Source of the DNA: Paramacrobiotus richtersi
Taxonomy: Eukaryota > Tardigrada > Eutardigrada > Parachela > Macrobiotidae
DNA: 22,051 bases
Assembly: GCA_034698045.1 (NCBI GenBank)
Contig: JAQGAU010001013.1
Coordinates: 1 to 22,051, forward strand
Reading direction: 5' to 3'
In this document: positions 1 to 9,370 of the stretch, piece after piece
Numbering within the stretch: position 1 is the first letter of the stretch
How the letters are laid out: every line of letters begins with the position of its first letter
The notes under the pieces: model-generated
Databases searched by the model: none
What the model was told of the DNA's origin: nothing
The model's input: only the letters and a program-made list of their open reading frames with translations
Position numbers and translations under genes: made by a program

Positions 1-500
1 ACTGTTGTCACGTTTCGCCCGTTTTTCACTTTCGTTGTAACGGTGATTTGATCACCTGTTTGAGCGGGGGCTCCATTCACAGCCACCTAAAATGAGACTG
101 GTTAGCAGAGGAAACAGGCCTGGGTTGACGCAATTACCAGTACGGCAGCTACTACAATAAAAACCACGTAACGCCCCATTTCCAATCGGCAGTGTGTCCT
201 CCTCTCAGTCTGGCGTTGCCGTAGCGAGATTTTCTCGTATGTCTGGAATCAGCACACCCTTCAGACAAGAATTGCGATTAACTTTGCTTGATTTCGATTA
301 TGTACAGTTACATAAGCTGTCACATACAAAAACACATTTATCACATACAGTAAACGCTGCCGCAGCGCAGTGGATTGTACGGTTATATCCACCGCCGAGA
401 CAGGTAGTCACCGCCAATAATGGCAGATTTACCGGTTTTTTCCAGACAGTACTTCTCCAAACTATGTTCTCTTAATTGAGACGAAGTCATTAATCAGTCC
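1..500. other. 5' flank, no gene seen
   Basis: I see no credible gene here. The short open frames lack codon structure, splice context or recognisable motifs. From about position 380 the sequence begins to resemble the regions upstream of copies 2 and 5: an ACCGGTTTTTTCC-like stretch, a CAGTACTTCT stretch and a CATTAATCAG box. This end therefore grades into the duplicated promoter module of copy 1. Confidence 0.5.
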
Positions 501-511
501 GGAATTCAATA

Positions 512-715
512 AACAGCATAAAAATGCACTCAAAGTTTTCTTAATTAAGGCAGCCAGTCTGGATGACGCCGCGAATTATCCGGCTAATTGTAGACGTTTA
601 GTTTCCGCACCCATAAAACTGCCACTGATTTACGGCTACAACCCGTTTTCAGCGCTAAACCTTCCGTCCTTTCTGTGGTATAAAACCACACGTTTTTCCT
701 TGTCCAGTCAGACAG
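512..715 (+). promoter_or_regulatory. Promoter of family copy 1 (upstream box, TATA, initiator)
   Basis: A TATAAAA box starts at 679. The block TCCAGTCAGACAG lies at 703-715, and its TCA places A710 exactly 31 bp from the first T of the TATA box, the usual spacing to an initiator. About 190 bp further upstream is AACAGCATAAAAATGC (512-527), a box that recurs before copies 5 and 6. The predicted 5'UTR is about 68 nt to the ATG at 779. The start site is inferred from spacing and conservation between paralogs, not from transcript data. Confidence 0.7.
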
Positions 716-778
716 AAAATTTTCATTAAAGCGGCACTTCTTGCACGTACTGTAATACTACAAAGAGCGCCTTTTATC

Positions 779-1586
779 ATGGCAGTACTTTTTGCATTAG
801 GCTTGTTGTGCATCGCAGCAGTTGGCCCGGCATCTGCACAGGAATCACACGGTAAGCACTCGATCGGCTGCTTCATACGAATCGTGTACTGTATGCACTT
901 GTCCTTTTTGCTGTAAACTTTTCGAGTTCATTAGACGTGCGACCGTGAAGATATGGCGCTATAATGACAACTGAGAATATTAACAAGCCTAACTGGTTTT
1001 GTGGCACCGTAAACTCTGTAGTGAAGTATGACCCTAGCTTTAGCTTCATTCGTTTGCAGAGGTTATAATCCCAAATTTCAAGCTAACATGTAACTCGCCA
1101 CTGGAATTCAGCGGCAACGACGATGAGGCCGCATGCTTCGCCCAATGCACAACCTTAGTGTGCCGGGCCGTCGTTCATATGTTCTCGGGTGAACCCGGAA
1201 AGGGCACCTGCGCGGTCATGCCGGGCGACGCCGTCTGCACGCCGGAACAGGCCAATGGTCCTTTCACCCTCAAGCTCATCGTCCCCGCCGCGGAAATGTT
1301 TTCCATCCACAAGAACCACAACATTGGTGGGGGTATGAGTGTACACGGGACTCTTGCCTCTTTCCATCCAGTGCCATCGGCCAGGACGCCAGGAGCCGAT
1401 GCATGCTTTGCCATTTGTCAGTTTCTGGGCTGCAACGCCATTCAGAGTGATTCCTCCCACTGCCAGTTATTAAAGTTATCCGAACGCCCGGTGGCCATGA
1501 TGCACGCTGGGTCTCCGGTCTGCCATAAGACCACGCTCGGCTTTTACGACAATGAAGAAATTGCGCCGGCTGGAGACTGCGTGTAA
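779..1586 (+). CDS. Secreted 12-cysteine double PAN/Apple-like protein, copy 1 (intact, subfamily A)
   Basis: The gene has two exons, 779-851 and 1060-1586, with a 208-bp GT..AG intron (852-1059, phase 1), giving 199 residues. Exon 1 encodes a signal peptide (MAVLFALGLLCIAAVGPASA) with likely cleavage before QESH. The mature part has 12 cysteines at residues 35, 50, 54, 59, 75, 84, 140, 144, 149, 159, 179 and 198. The two halves share an ACFAxC-x4-C-x-A core followed by a cysteine and a hydrophobic pair (ACFAQCTTLVCRA and ACFAICQFLGCNA). This spacing resembles PAN/Apple modules, which bind proteins or sugars in secreted proteins; the assignment is by pattern only. The ATG follows a TATA/initiator pair, and the frame is open through the splice to a TAA. 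It is one of two undamaged copies. Its product should be secreted and disulfide-bonded; the ligand is unknown. Confidence 0.85.
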
Positions 1587-1717
1587 TCTGGATTGGACGT
1601 CCGACCTGGCAGCAGTCAGAGCCTACCGTGAATTCATTCACCTGCGCTTTTCACAGTGCCAGAGTTAATACTTACTACGGTCAATGTCCACTAAATTTCC
1701 AACATTTTCTCTGCTGG

Positions 1718-1723
1718 AATAAA
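1718..1723 (+). terminator. Poly(A) signal of copy 1
   Basis: AATAAA lies 132 nt after the stop codon, in a 3'UTR block (GGTCAATGTCCACTAAATTT-like) that is also present after copies 2 and 4. Confidence 0.65.
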
Positions 1724-1735
1724 AGTTTGGGTTAC

Positions 1736-2176
1736 GTCTGTCTATTGTTTGTTCCAAAACACATGCAGTGAACTGTCGGCAGTTATGCAGCATCTGCTGC
1801 GAATCGTGCGCCACTAGCTAATGTACACGACGTTTGCCGACTCGTGTGTGCATTCATTACTTACCGTCGTTACCTAATCCGCTTGCATTAATTAGTGGTG
1901 AAATTACTGGTTTCCTCCACACAGTACTTCTGCAAAGAAGTCATTAATCAATCCGGTCCTTAGTGTACAGTACAGCATGGAAATGTTCTTAATCACTGCG
2001 GCCAATCGTGATTACAATGCACATTTTCCGGCTCATAAGAAGCACTCCGTTTCCGCACCCACAAAGCTGCCATTTATACATACTGATTATAACCAGTTTC
2101 GAGCCCTAAACCTTCCAGCAGGCGCTGCATTTTGTGGGGTATAAAAGCGCGCACTTTTCTTTGTCCAGTCAGACAG
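1736..2176 (+). promoter_or_regulatory. Intergenic unit and promoter of copy 2
   Basis: A TATAAAAG box starts at 2140 and TCCAGTCAGACAG lies at 2164-2176; A2171 is again 31 bp from the TATA start, as in copy 1. Further upstream (about 1900-2120) the sequence aligns with the region before copy 1, including a CATTAATCA box and a TTTCCGCACCCA stretch. The segment 1736-1860 is homologous to 4100-4225 downstream of copy 2, so it is part of the duplicated unit. Confidence 0.65.
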
Positions 2177-2245
2177 AAATTGGCATGGAAGCAGCGCTTC
2201 GTCACTTCTTGTACATACTTTTACATACAAAGCGCATCTTTTATT

Positions 2246-3068
2246 ATGGCGTTCCTTTATGTATTAGGCTTGTTGTGCACCGCGGCAGTTGGCCCGGCAT
2301 CTGCACAGGAATCGCACGGTAAACCCTCGATCGGCTGCTGCGCGAATCGTGTACTGTACAGTACACTTTTCCTCCTTGCTGTCAACTTTTAATTCCATTA
2401 GACCGACCACCGTGAACATATGACGCTATGTAGCAACGGACAATTGAGAAGATTAGCAATCGTACCTGGTTCTGTGGCAGTCTACGATGACCGCAAACAA
2501 GGGTGGCAGTCACATACTTTAGTGAAGTATGACTCTGACTGCTTCTTTGCAGAGGTTATAATCGAAAATTTCAAGCTAAGCTGTGACCAGCCTTTGGTGT
2601 TTAGTGGCAATGACATGAGGCCGAATGCTTCTCCAATGTACAACCTTAATCTGCCGGGCCGTCGTGCATATGTTCTCCGGTGAGCCCGGGAAACCCACCT
2701 GCGCGATCATGCCGGCCGGCGCCATCTGCAAGCCGGAACAGGCGAATGGTCCATACAACCTTAAGCTCATCGTACCCGCCGCGGAGATGTTTTCCATCAA
2801 GAAGAACCACAATACTGTTGATGTACAGAGCAGTACTGTCTTCTACATGCCCCCGCCACCGTTCCGACCTCCAAGAGCCCGATACGTGTTTTGCCATTTG
2901 CCAGTTTTTGGGCTGCAACGCCATCAAAGTGACGCCTCTCACTGCCAATTATTTAAGTACACCGAACGTGCGGAGGCTCTAATGGGCCACGGGTTTCCGA
3001 TCTGTCATAAGACGATTTTCGGCTATTACGAGAATGAAGAAATTGCACCGATTGGAGATTGCATGTGA
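2246..3068 (+). pseudogene. Double PAN-like secreted protein, copy 2 (frameshifted)
   Basis: Exon 1 (2246-2318) is intact and encodes the signal peptide MAFLYVLGLLCTAAVGPASA; the 234-bp intron keeps GT and AG, and exon 2 starts at 2553. Exon 2 then breaks. One base is missing near 2614 and another near 2633 relative to copies 1 and 4. From there the frame reads the family sequence through residues equivalent to MFSIKKNHN. A further shift lies between about 2830 and 2880, and a compensating one near 2925. Read straight through, translation ends at a TGA at 2681-2683, after only a short part of the first module. The last segment (YYENEEIAPIGDCM-like) still matches the family end. Its promoter and poly(A) signal persist, so it may be transcribed. 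I call it a pseudogene of subfamily A; an assembly error would have to occur at several sites to explain it otherwise. Confidence 0.8.
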
Positions 3069-3174
3069 TCTAGCTGGATAGTGCGGCTGATCTGGCACGG
3101 CAGGCAGAGCCTGCCGTGCCGTACCTGCGGTTTAATCTGTACTGTAATTAACTATTTAAGTACGGTCAATGACC

Positions 3175-3180
3175 AATAAA
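3175..3180 (+). terminator. Poly(A) signal of copy 2
   Basis: AATAAA lies about 110 nt after the ancestral stop, in the same 3'UTR block as in copy 1. The 870-bp TIR element is inserted 27 bp further on. Confidence 0.55.
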
Positions 3181-3207
3181 TTTCCAGTATTTTCTCTACC
3201 AGTAAAC

Positions 3208-4077
3208 ACACTTCAGCGGATCACTAATTGACGGCCATGTTAGAGCTGCAAATCAACGGATCACTCATTTTTAGAAATCGCGCAATCATTCGAAACGCTC
3301 AATTCTTTTTCTGTTCTGTTCCGAACATTTCGAACTCTTTATTAAAAATTTAACAGTCTTGCTGAGTGTTGTATGTAGTTAAGGAAACAATGCCAAACGT
3401 GCAGTGACGTTGGCAGCCAGCTACGCTATCCAGCGCCACTGTTCTACGTAGACTTTACGGCCGATCAGCATTTTTTCCCTCCTTTTTCAAGCTTTATTCT
3501 ACTGTTGTCACGGGTTAAAAATCACAGAAAATTAATAAAGAAATCTGTTAACAAAAAAAAGATTACATTTAATAGCATCAGAAGCTGTAACAACTGTTAA
3601 AAAATAAAAACACACGGATGATGAACATCGAAATTAAAAGTTTAAAACCGGTTTATTTCTTCGGTTGTTTTCGTACTTCCTTGTTTGATATTGGTTTCTT
3701 TTGACGCTTTCTTGCCTCTTCACGATCAAAAATAAATTTCACTTTAAATAAGCACAGTTTACGCATTTGTTGTGGTTTCGAAACGGTGAGTGGTGATACG
3801 GAAGACATTCAGTACTACGTGCCAGTCGTAGTGTATGGGCTCCAGAAATACGAGTTACTCCCATCCGCCCATACGTCACAAGCTTTTTTGTAGTTGAATT
3901 TTGAAACTTTCTGTGGTATTTTCACACAATTTTAAATTATCTAGTATGCCCGCATGTTTTGAAGAATACGATGGAAAAGAAAGGTAAGAGTTATCTTTGC
4001 CCCAGGATTTCTAAAAACGAGTGATCCGTTGATTTGCAGCTCTAACATGGCCTGCAATTAGTGATCCGCTGAAGTGT
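3208..4077. mobile_element. 870-bp non-autonomous DNA transposon with 72-bp terminal inverted repeats
   Basis: The left end (3208-3279) and right end (4006-4077) are near-perfect inverted repeats that begin ACACTTCAGCGGATCACTAA. The few differences include one small block (GAC versus GCAG) around position 24. Within each TIR the 9-mer CGGATCACT occurs twice, about 43 bp apart, which could be a repeated transposase-binding site. The 726-bp interior is AT-rich and has no credible reading frame, so the element is non-autonomous. I could not identify a clean target-site duplication (flanks GTAAAC and ATTTAATG), so the superfamily is open. It inserted just past the 3' end of copy 2: sequence after 4100 resumes homology with the region after copy 1. 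Confidence 0.8.
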
Positions 4078-4291
4078 ATTTAATGGAACTGAACTCGTTG
4101 GTCTTTTGTCTGTTCCAACACGCATTATGCAATAAACTGTCGGCAACTGTACAGCATCTGATGCGAACCGTACGCGACTAAATATTGCATACGGCCGAAT
4201 GCCGCCTCGTGTGTGCCTTCATTACAGACCGCGTTTGAATTCATTAATACGCTCGTACGAACCTCCTGAAATTTGGTCGTAAAGTTGTTAG

Positions 4292-4455
4292 AGACCGAGT
4301 TCGAAAATTCGCAAGCCATCCCTCCATGGCGGCGATTGGTCGACACGGTTTTAGAGCTCTGCCCACGCTCTAAAACTAAAAGGACCAAGCTTGTTCCTTT
4401 TATTTTTAGAACTGCCTGGTCTCGACCAGCCTGACTGCGAATTTCAACGAAACTG
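4292..4455. repeat. Nested palindromic segment, possible small foldback MITE
   Basis: Several inverted repeats are stacked here. The outer arms (AGTTCGAAAATTCGCA near 4298 and TGCGAATTTCAACGAAACT near 4435) are partly complementary. Inside are a perfect 10-bp hairpin, GTTTTAGAGC (4348-4357) with GCTCTAAAAC (4367-4376), a near-perfect 24-bp palindrome centred on AAGCTT (4378-4401), and a CTGGTC/GACCAG hairpin (4416-4429). No target duplication is clear. It lies where copy 3 should have its promoter and exon 1. Confidence 0.4.
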
Positions 4456-4627
4456 CTGTAATTTTGCACAAGTGTTTGCCTCTGTTTGTTTTACTTCTGT
4501 GGCTTTTCTCTAGAGGTTTCTGTCTCGTTTCTCTAGAAAACAGTCATAATAGTTTGAAAACGCTGTGAAAGACTAAATTCGTTCAGTTCCAAATCGGTTT
4601 ATTGTCATTCTGGTTGTTTCCTTGCAG

Positions 4628-5169
4628 CGGTTATAATCCCAAAGTTCATTTTGAACTGTGACAAGCCTCTGGTGTTCAATGGACAGGATAACGAGACCTC
4701 CTGCTTCGCTAAATGCACACCCGGCAAATGCCAGGCCGTCGTGCATGTGTTCGCGGGGCAACCCGGAAAGCCAACGTGCGCGGTGATGCCGGCCGGCTCC
4801 AACTGCAAGCCAGAACAGGCGCGCGGCCCATACACCCTCAGACTCAACGTCCCCACCAAGGACCTGTATCTATTAGGAGAACCCACAATATTGGTGGTGG
4901 TTCGGGTTTACCTGGGACTGTTGCCTTCTACCATCCAGTACCATCGGCGTTGAGTGGCTACGATGCTTGCTTTGCTGTTTGTCAGTCTCTTGGCTGCAAT
5001 GCCATTCAGGTAGGTTCCGATCATTGCGCGTTATTTGAACTTATTTCAGTACACCAAACCTCCGGACGTTCTGATGAGAGGAAAGTCACCAATCTGCGAT
5101 CCCACGAACCTCATCTATTACGAGAACGAGAAGATTGCCACGACTGGAAAATGCATTGAGAGTGGATAG
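4628..5169 (+). pseudogene. Double PAN-like secreted protein, copy 3 (exon 2 only, two indels)
   Basis: The intron 3' end (GGTTGTTTCCTTGCAG) and exon 2 are preserved and closely resemble copy 6, placing it in subfamily B. No exon 1 or TATA/initiator module is found upstream; that space holds the palindromic segment 4292-4455. Exon 2 reads normally from AVIIPKF through NVPTKDL, then a one-base loss near 4866 shifts the frame, and translation stops at a TGA near 4951. A 10-bp insertion near 5035-5045 (a partly duplicated ATTTGAACTT) is a second lesion. The last segment returns to YYENEKIATTGKCIESG-like sequence and the ancestral TAG at 5167. Its poly(A) signal has decayed from AATAAA to AATACG near 5295. 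It is a truncated duplicate that is unlikely to make a secreted protein. Confidence 0.85.
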
Positions 5170-5648
5170 CGCATCTGAAATGGCGATAACCTGCTGTGCA
5201 TTCATATGCGCTTTGATGTGTACGAAGACTAGTGCTGTACAATTGTCGATGTCTGTGCCAGTTCCACACTGTATTTTCAAGAGTTTGTGTAATGGAATAC
5301 GGCTTAATGTTATGTTCTTGCTGCTTTATTTACTGCACCATTATGTTCTTAGCGAAGCGCAACTGCAAGTCGATTTCTTAAAGAATGAGCCGGTTAGCGT
5401 GCATAAAAGACTGTACCGTCATCGGGTTTTGTAATTTGTGATGCGAGTCCAATCTGAACTTACCAATTTGAATTTTTACGTTGCCATAAAAAAAACCAAA
5501 GTTCTGTAACATTCGATAGTGAAATTATATAGCATAGCATTTGCTCTAGGCATAGTCTCGAATCTACAGACCGATTTATTGTCCCACTTTTAAATCTACC
5601 GCGTCCGCTCCCGTGGACTCATCAGCTCGCCGTTTTGTCCGCTCCTTG
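5170..5648. other. Downstream flank of copy 3, no gene seen
   Basis: The first about 130 bp align with the 3'UTR of copy 6 (CTGCTGTGCATTCAT and neighbouring blocks). After that I see no gene, RNA or repeat that I can support. Confidence 0.5.
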
Positions 5649-5656
5649 ACATTGCC

Positions 5657-5811
5657 CAGTGGCGAATTTAGACCGGTTTTGAGGGAGGGTCCAGGAAACT
5701 CAGACAGAAGGATCTCCCCTTCTCTTGAATTTCAGGGAACCAACCTACAGCATACCGGGTAGGAGGGAGCATGGGTGCCGGCACCCCCTCCCCCCTCTAA
5801 TTTCGCCACTG
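5657..5811. mobile_element. 155-bp hAT-like MITE with 8-bp target duplication
   Basis: The left end reads CAGTGGCGAATTTAGA and the right end, reverse-complemented, reads CAGTGGCGAAATTAGA. The flanks ACATTGCC (5649-5656) and ACCTTGCC (5812-5819) form an 8-bp target duplication with one mismatch. CAGTGGCG-type ends with 8-bp duplications are typical of hAT elements. The interior is short, C- and G-rich in blocks, and non-coding. Confidence 0.75.
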
Positions 5812-5819
5812 ACCTTGCC

Positions 5820-6970
5820 CACCGTCCCTTGGAAGGCCTCACAAACTGCGGGTCACATGAAAATTACACCAGAAATAGTTTTTCTGCGAAAGAAATGTTC
5901 AGGTAATCGTAAAATGCTGATTTGGAATCAATCCATTAGCAGCGGATTTTCTGAACAACAATCTGAACGGCCGCCGCTGCTAGCGTAGTCTCTGCTTTTC
6001 CTGCACGGAGCTATATGGTTAAAATTATACCTCAATTCAGAAACAGTTTGGATTTAAATTGTTTTTTGTGACAATGCAGCCAAGAAAAACCTCTTCAAGT
6101 TAAGCATGTTGAAACGACAACGGAAATGTATAAAAACTGAAGAAAAAAATGGGATAATGCGGCGTAATCAGTCTATATATACATGCACAGCATCTTCCAG
6201 CTGTGGTGACGGGCAGGCATTCGGTTCGTGACTGTCACCACTCTGAAACTGGAGCAAACCATCGACCCTATGTGCTGCAGTCATGCATGTTTCAGGTATG
6301 TGACGACATTTCCGGGATTTTCCTTTCGAAGAGTGTATTTCGGAAAGGTGAAGTGCCGCAACGATGTGCACTGGAAGTCACAACGGTTAGATAGGGATGC
6401 AGACTCCTAGTGCTGTATAATCCACCACTATTTTGGCTACGTAACAAAAATCAACTAAACCTTACTCTCTGAATTAAATAGAGTCCAATTACCTCTCCTT
6501 TAAGCTCCTTAGAGACCACTTCTCTGACAAGCATCGCACCCAGTGCCAATGGCATCGCACTATTAACCACTTCCAAGCACCGATCCTCTGCTCACGATTC
6601 AGATTTTTCTTCCGCTCTGCCAAGTTTTTGCTTGTAGACAGCTTCAGCATCCCTGTAATCGTAGGACAAACAACTGGTGCAGCCGCCAATTAGCTGCCAA
6701 CCGATGTAGTTTGCACTTTTCCGTTTTCCCGCGTCTCCTGCGGCTTCAAATTGGAAGAGTTGTTTTTGGTTACTTTACGGTTTACCGTTCGTGTTCTTTG
6801 GTTGGGTGTTATTTTAGCAGTCGCTAAATGAGCCGCTCTGGGTGATTGAGGCAACTGCACTGGATACCGTGACAGCCAGTCTTGGCGACAGTTGCCTGTT
6901 ATCTCCGCCTGAAACTACTAGCCTATATTCTGCCCTCCAGAGTTGCCTATACTCCGATACTGACGAAGCC
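5820..6970. other. Gene-free interval before copy 4
   Basis: No open frame here has splice signals, family similarity or a recognisable motif. The TATA/initiator block seen before copies 1, 2, 5 and 6 is absent within 300 bp of copy 4, and no clear equivalent replaces it. Confidence 0.45.
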
Positions 6971-7291
6971 CACCTTTTACCATGACGTTCATTTATGCAT
7001 TAGCTATTGGCTGGTTGTGCATCGCAGCAGTTGGCCGGGCACAGGATTCACACGGTAAGCAATCGGTTGCCACTGCAAATTTTACATGAATCGTGTACTA
7101 TAATAATTATGCACTCTCCCGTTCCGCGTTAAGCGTATAAAAGTATGGAATTGAAACAGTCTCTAAGAAATGGCATACAGTTAACAATTAAAGTTGTCTT
7201 CCTTTTAAGTCGACTTGCGGCCGTCAGGACATATGACGCTAGTAACAATTGAAAATCTGAACAATCGTAACCGGTTTTCTGGCAGTTTATG

Positions 7292-7299
7292 GTGCCCGT
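7292..7299. repeat. Left target-site duplication of foldback element
   Basis: GTGCCCGT is repeated exactly at 8948-8955 on the other side of the element. Confidence 0.75.
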
Positions 7300-8947
7300 C
7301 ATACCCGCCGACTCGAGTCACTACCCTGAGCAACCCTGTGACGCTGTCTAGGCACATTTTTTCTGACAGCAGATTTAGATTCAGCGTATCAGACTTACCC
7401 ATATGCAACTCCAAACCCCCCCAAAAGTGTCCACCCTGTGGGGTGAAATCGAACCCCCGAAAATACCCCGCGGGCGGTTGCCTATCTGTCAGACTCACAA
7501 ATATCAAACTGCCCGCCTAAATTCTGACTCCCGGGGGCGGTAGGTCGAAATTTTTTTTATGTCTAAAAATCATGAAAATGGCCTGGTCACCTTATTTTCA
7601 CTCGTATTTTCCATTACGTTGATGAGTTTGCGACACAAAAAAATTTAATACTGTTCTATGTTACGAAACAAGTTATTATCGGTCTGCAATGCATGATACG
7701 TTTCGCATTCAGTCTGTATTGCCACCGGACCACTACTTATAAGCAGACAAGTTCCAATCGTTATATGACTGTGGTTCAGCAGCATCATTAGCAGGTACAA
7801 AACAGCTGTGAAAATCCTTTTCCGTATTTTTTGATATCATGTATTGAATTCAGGTCGTACTAGTTGTTGGATCGTGATGCCGCTTATGTTCTGCACACAT
7901 TTCGAGATAATTGTCCTTTGCATCGGTGCCATTTCATCGGTGCTTTCCTGTGAATAGTTTTGCCCATCGCATGGGCCAATGAAGACATTACAGTTAGAAT
8001 GTATCCAGTTCGAAGCTGTGTTTCTTGCGGTGCCTATGTTGAAATGAAGTAGTTACTCTTCACATTGCTAAACTTGCGGTGGTGAGCCCAGTGTGTACCG
8101 CTAAAGGTATAATGTTAGTAGAAGCGGGTCACTTGACTTACGTCGAGTCTCAGCTTTAGCGAAAAACGTTCTCTTCCGTGTGGTGGGTCAAAACTTTGCT
8201 TCGTTTTAGTATGGGCAGCGCCAGGAGTATAGCTTTAGACTTGATATGTTTTAACAGTAACGCCTTCATTGGCCCATGCGATGGGCAAAACTATTCACGG
8301 GAAATCACCGATGAGATGGCACCGATGCCCAGGACAGCTATCTCGAAATGTGTGAAGAACAAAAGCAGTATCACGATCCAACAACTAGTACGACCTGAAT
8401 TCAATACATGATATCAAAAAATACGGAAAAGGATTTTCACAGCTGTTTTGTACCTGCTAATGATGCTGCTGAACCACAGTCATATAACGATTGGAACTTG
8501 TCTGCTTATAAGTAGTGGTTCGGTGGCAATACAGACTGAATGCGAAACGTATCATGCATTGCAGACCGATAATAACTAGTTTCGTAACATAGAACAGTAT
8601 TAAATTTTTTCTGTCGCAAACTCATCAACGTAATGGAAAATACGAGTGAAAATAAGGTGACCAGGCCATTTTCATGATTTTTAGACATAAAAAAAATTTC
8701 GACCTACCGCCCCCGGGAGTCAGAATTTAGGCGGGCAGTTTGATATTTGTGAGTCTGACAGATAGGCAACCGCCCGCGGGGTATTTTCGGGGGTTCGATT
8801 TCACCCCACAGGGTGGACACGTTTGGGGGGGTTTGGAGTTGCATGTGGGTAAGTCTGATACGCTGAATCTGAATCTGCTGTCAGAAAAAATGTGCCTAGA
8901 CAGCGTCACAGGGTTGCTCAGGGTAGTGACTCGAGTCGGCGGGTATG
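7300..8947. mobile_element. 1648-bp foldback (long inverted repeat) transposon
   Basis: The whole element is a giant inverted repeat centred near 8124. The left arm begins CATACCCGCCGACTCGAGTC and the right arm ends in its reverse complement. The outer roughly 550-700 bp of the arms are nearly identical; towards the centre (about 7980-8260) similarity falls until the arms no longer match by eye. It is flanked by a perfect 8-bp direct repeat, GTGCCCGT, as expected for hAT-type transposition, though the CATACCC ends are not the classical CAGGG type. The ORFs in it are mirror images in the two arms and show no known domain, so it is probably non-autonomous. It lies in the intron of copy 4. If transcribed, the arms could form a very long hairpin RNA. 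Confidence 0.85.
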
Positions 8948-8955
8948 GTGCCCGT
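8948..8955. repeat. Right target-site duplication of foldback element
   Basis: GTGCCCGT is identical to 7292-7299. Its last four bases also fall within the target duplication of the next element. Confidence 0.75.
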
Positions 8956-8960
8956 ACACC

Positions 8961-9370
8961 GGCAGGGCCTAAAACATGGCAGTGGCAATGCCAAAAGATT
9001 AACCCTGCTTGTCTTGCTTAGAATCTGCAGGAACAGTGGTCTGTGTTCGTCATTTTCAGTTTCTGGCTTGTTCCTTTATAAGTAAGCATTTTTTACCGCT
9101 AATTAGCACTAATTAGGAAACAGAACAGCAAGTTAATTATTAAAATACTGTGCAGAGACGGTGGCGCAGTACTGTAAACTAGATATAATGCCGCAATTAG
9201 CACTAATTAAGAGTAATTAGCACAAATAATTACCAGCACTGTGGTAAAGCACTAGTTACTGGTACGAACAAGCTGATGCTGTGAGACTGTTAAATGCAAT
9301 GAAAACTATATTGCCATAGCCAACTGGCATTGCCAGTGGCAATTGCCATTGCCATGTTTTAAACCCTGCC
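8961..9370. mobile_element. 410-bp hAT-like non-autonomous transposon
   Basis: The left end reads GGCAGGGCCTAAAACATGGC and the right end, reverse-complemented, reads GGCAGGGTTTAAAACATGGC, continuing into repeated GGCAAT/ATTGCC motifs. CCGTACACC flanks it exactly (8952-8960 and 9371-9379), a 9-bp match that may be an 8-bp duplication plus one chance base. CAGGG-type ends and an 8-bp duplication fit hAT. The interior is AT-rich with several AATTAGCACTAATTA-like motifs and no reading frame. It sits 13 bp after the foldback element in the intron of copy 4. Confidence 0.8.

Noticed and set aside
1155..1641. Minus-strand ORFs opposite copy 1, repeated opposite the other copies.
   Set aside because: They mirror the conserved coding strand and recur only because the sense exon is duplicated.
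2420..2683. ORF running from the copy 2 intron into exon 2.
   Set aside because: It begins in intron sequence conserved among copies; the acceptor at 2552 and exon 1 show the real structure.
4348..4376. GTTTTAGAGC...GCTCTAAAAC resembles the start of a type II CRISPR repeat.
   Set aside because: It occurs once, as a hairpin among other palindromes in animal DNA, with no spacer array or cas gene; the likeness is chance.
8178..8411. 77-codon ORF in the foldback element, considered as a transposase remnant.
   Set aside because: No DDE or zinc-finger motif is visible, and the frame lies largely within the inverted-repeat arm; length is compatible with chance.
7205..9021. Mirror-image ORF pairs (7205-7520 and 8727-9021) reading nearly the same protein on both strands.
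   Set aside because: They are explained by the two arms of the foldback element, not by duplicated genes.
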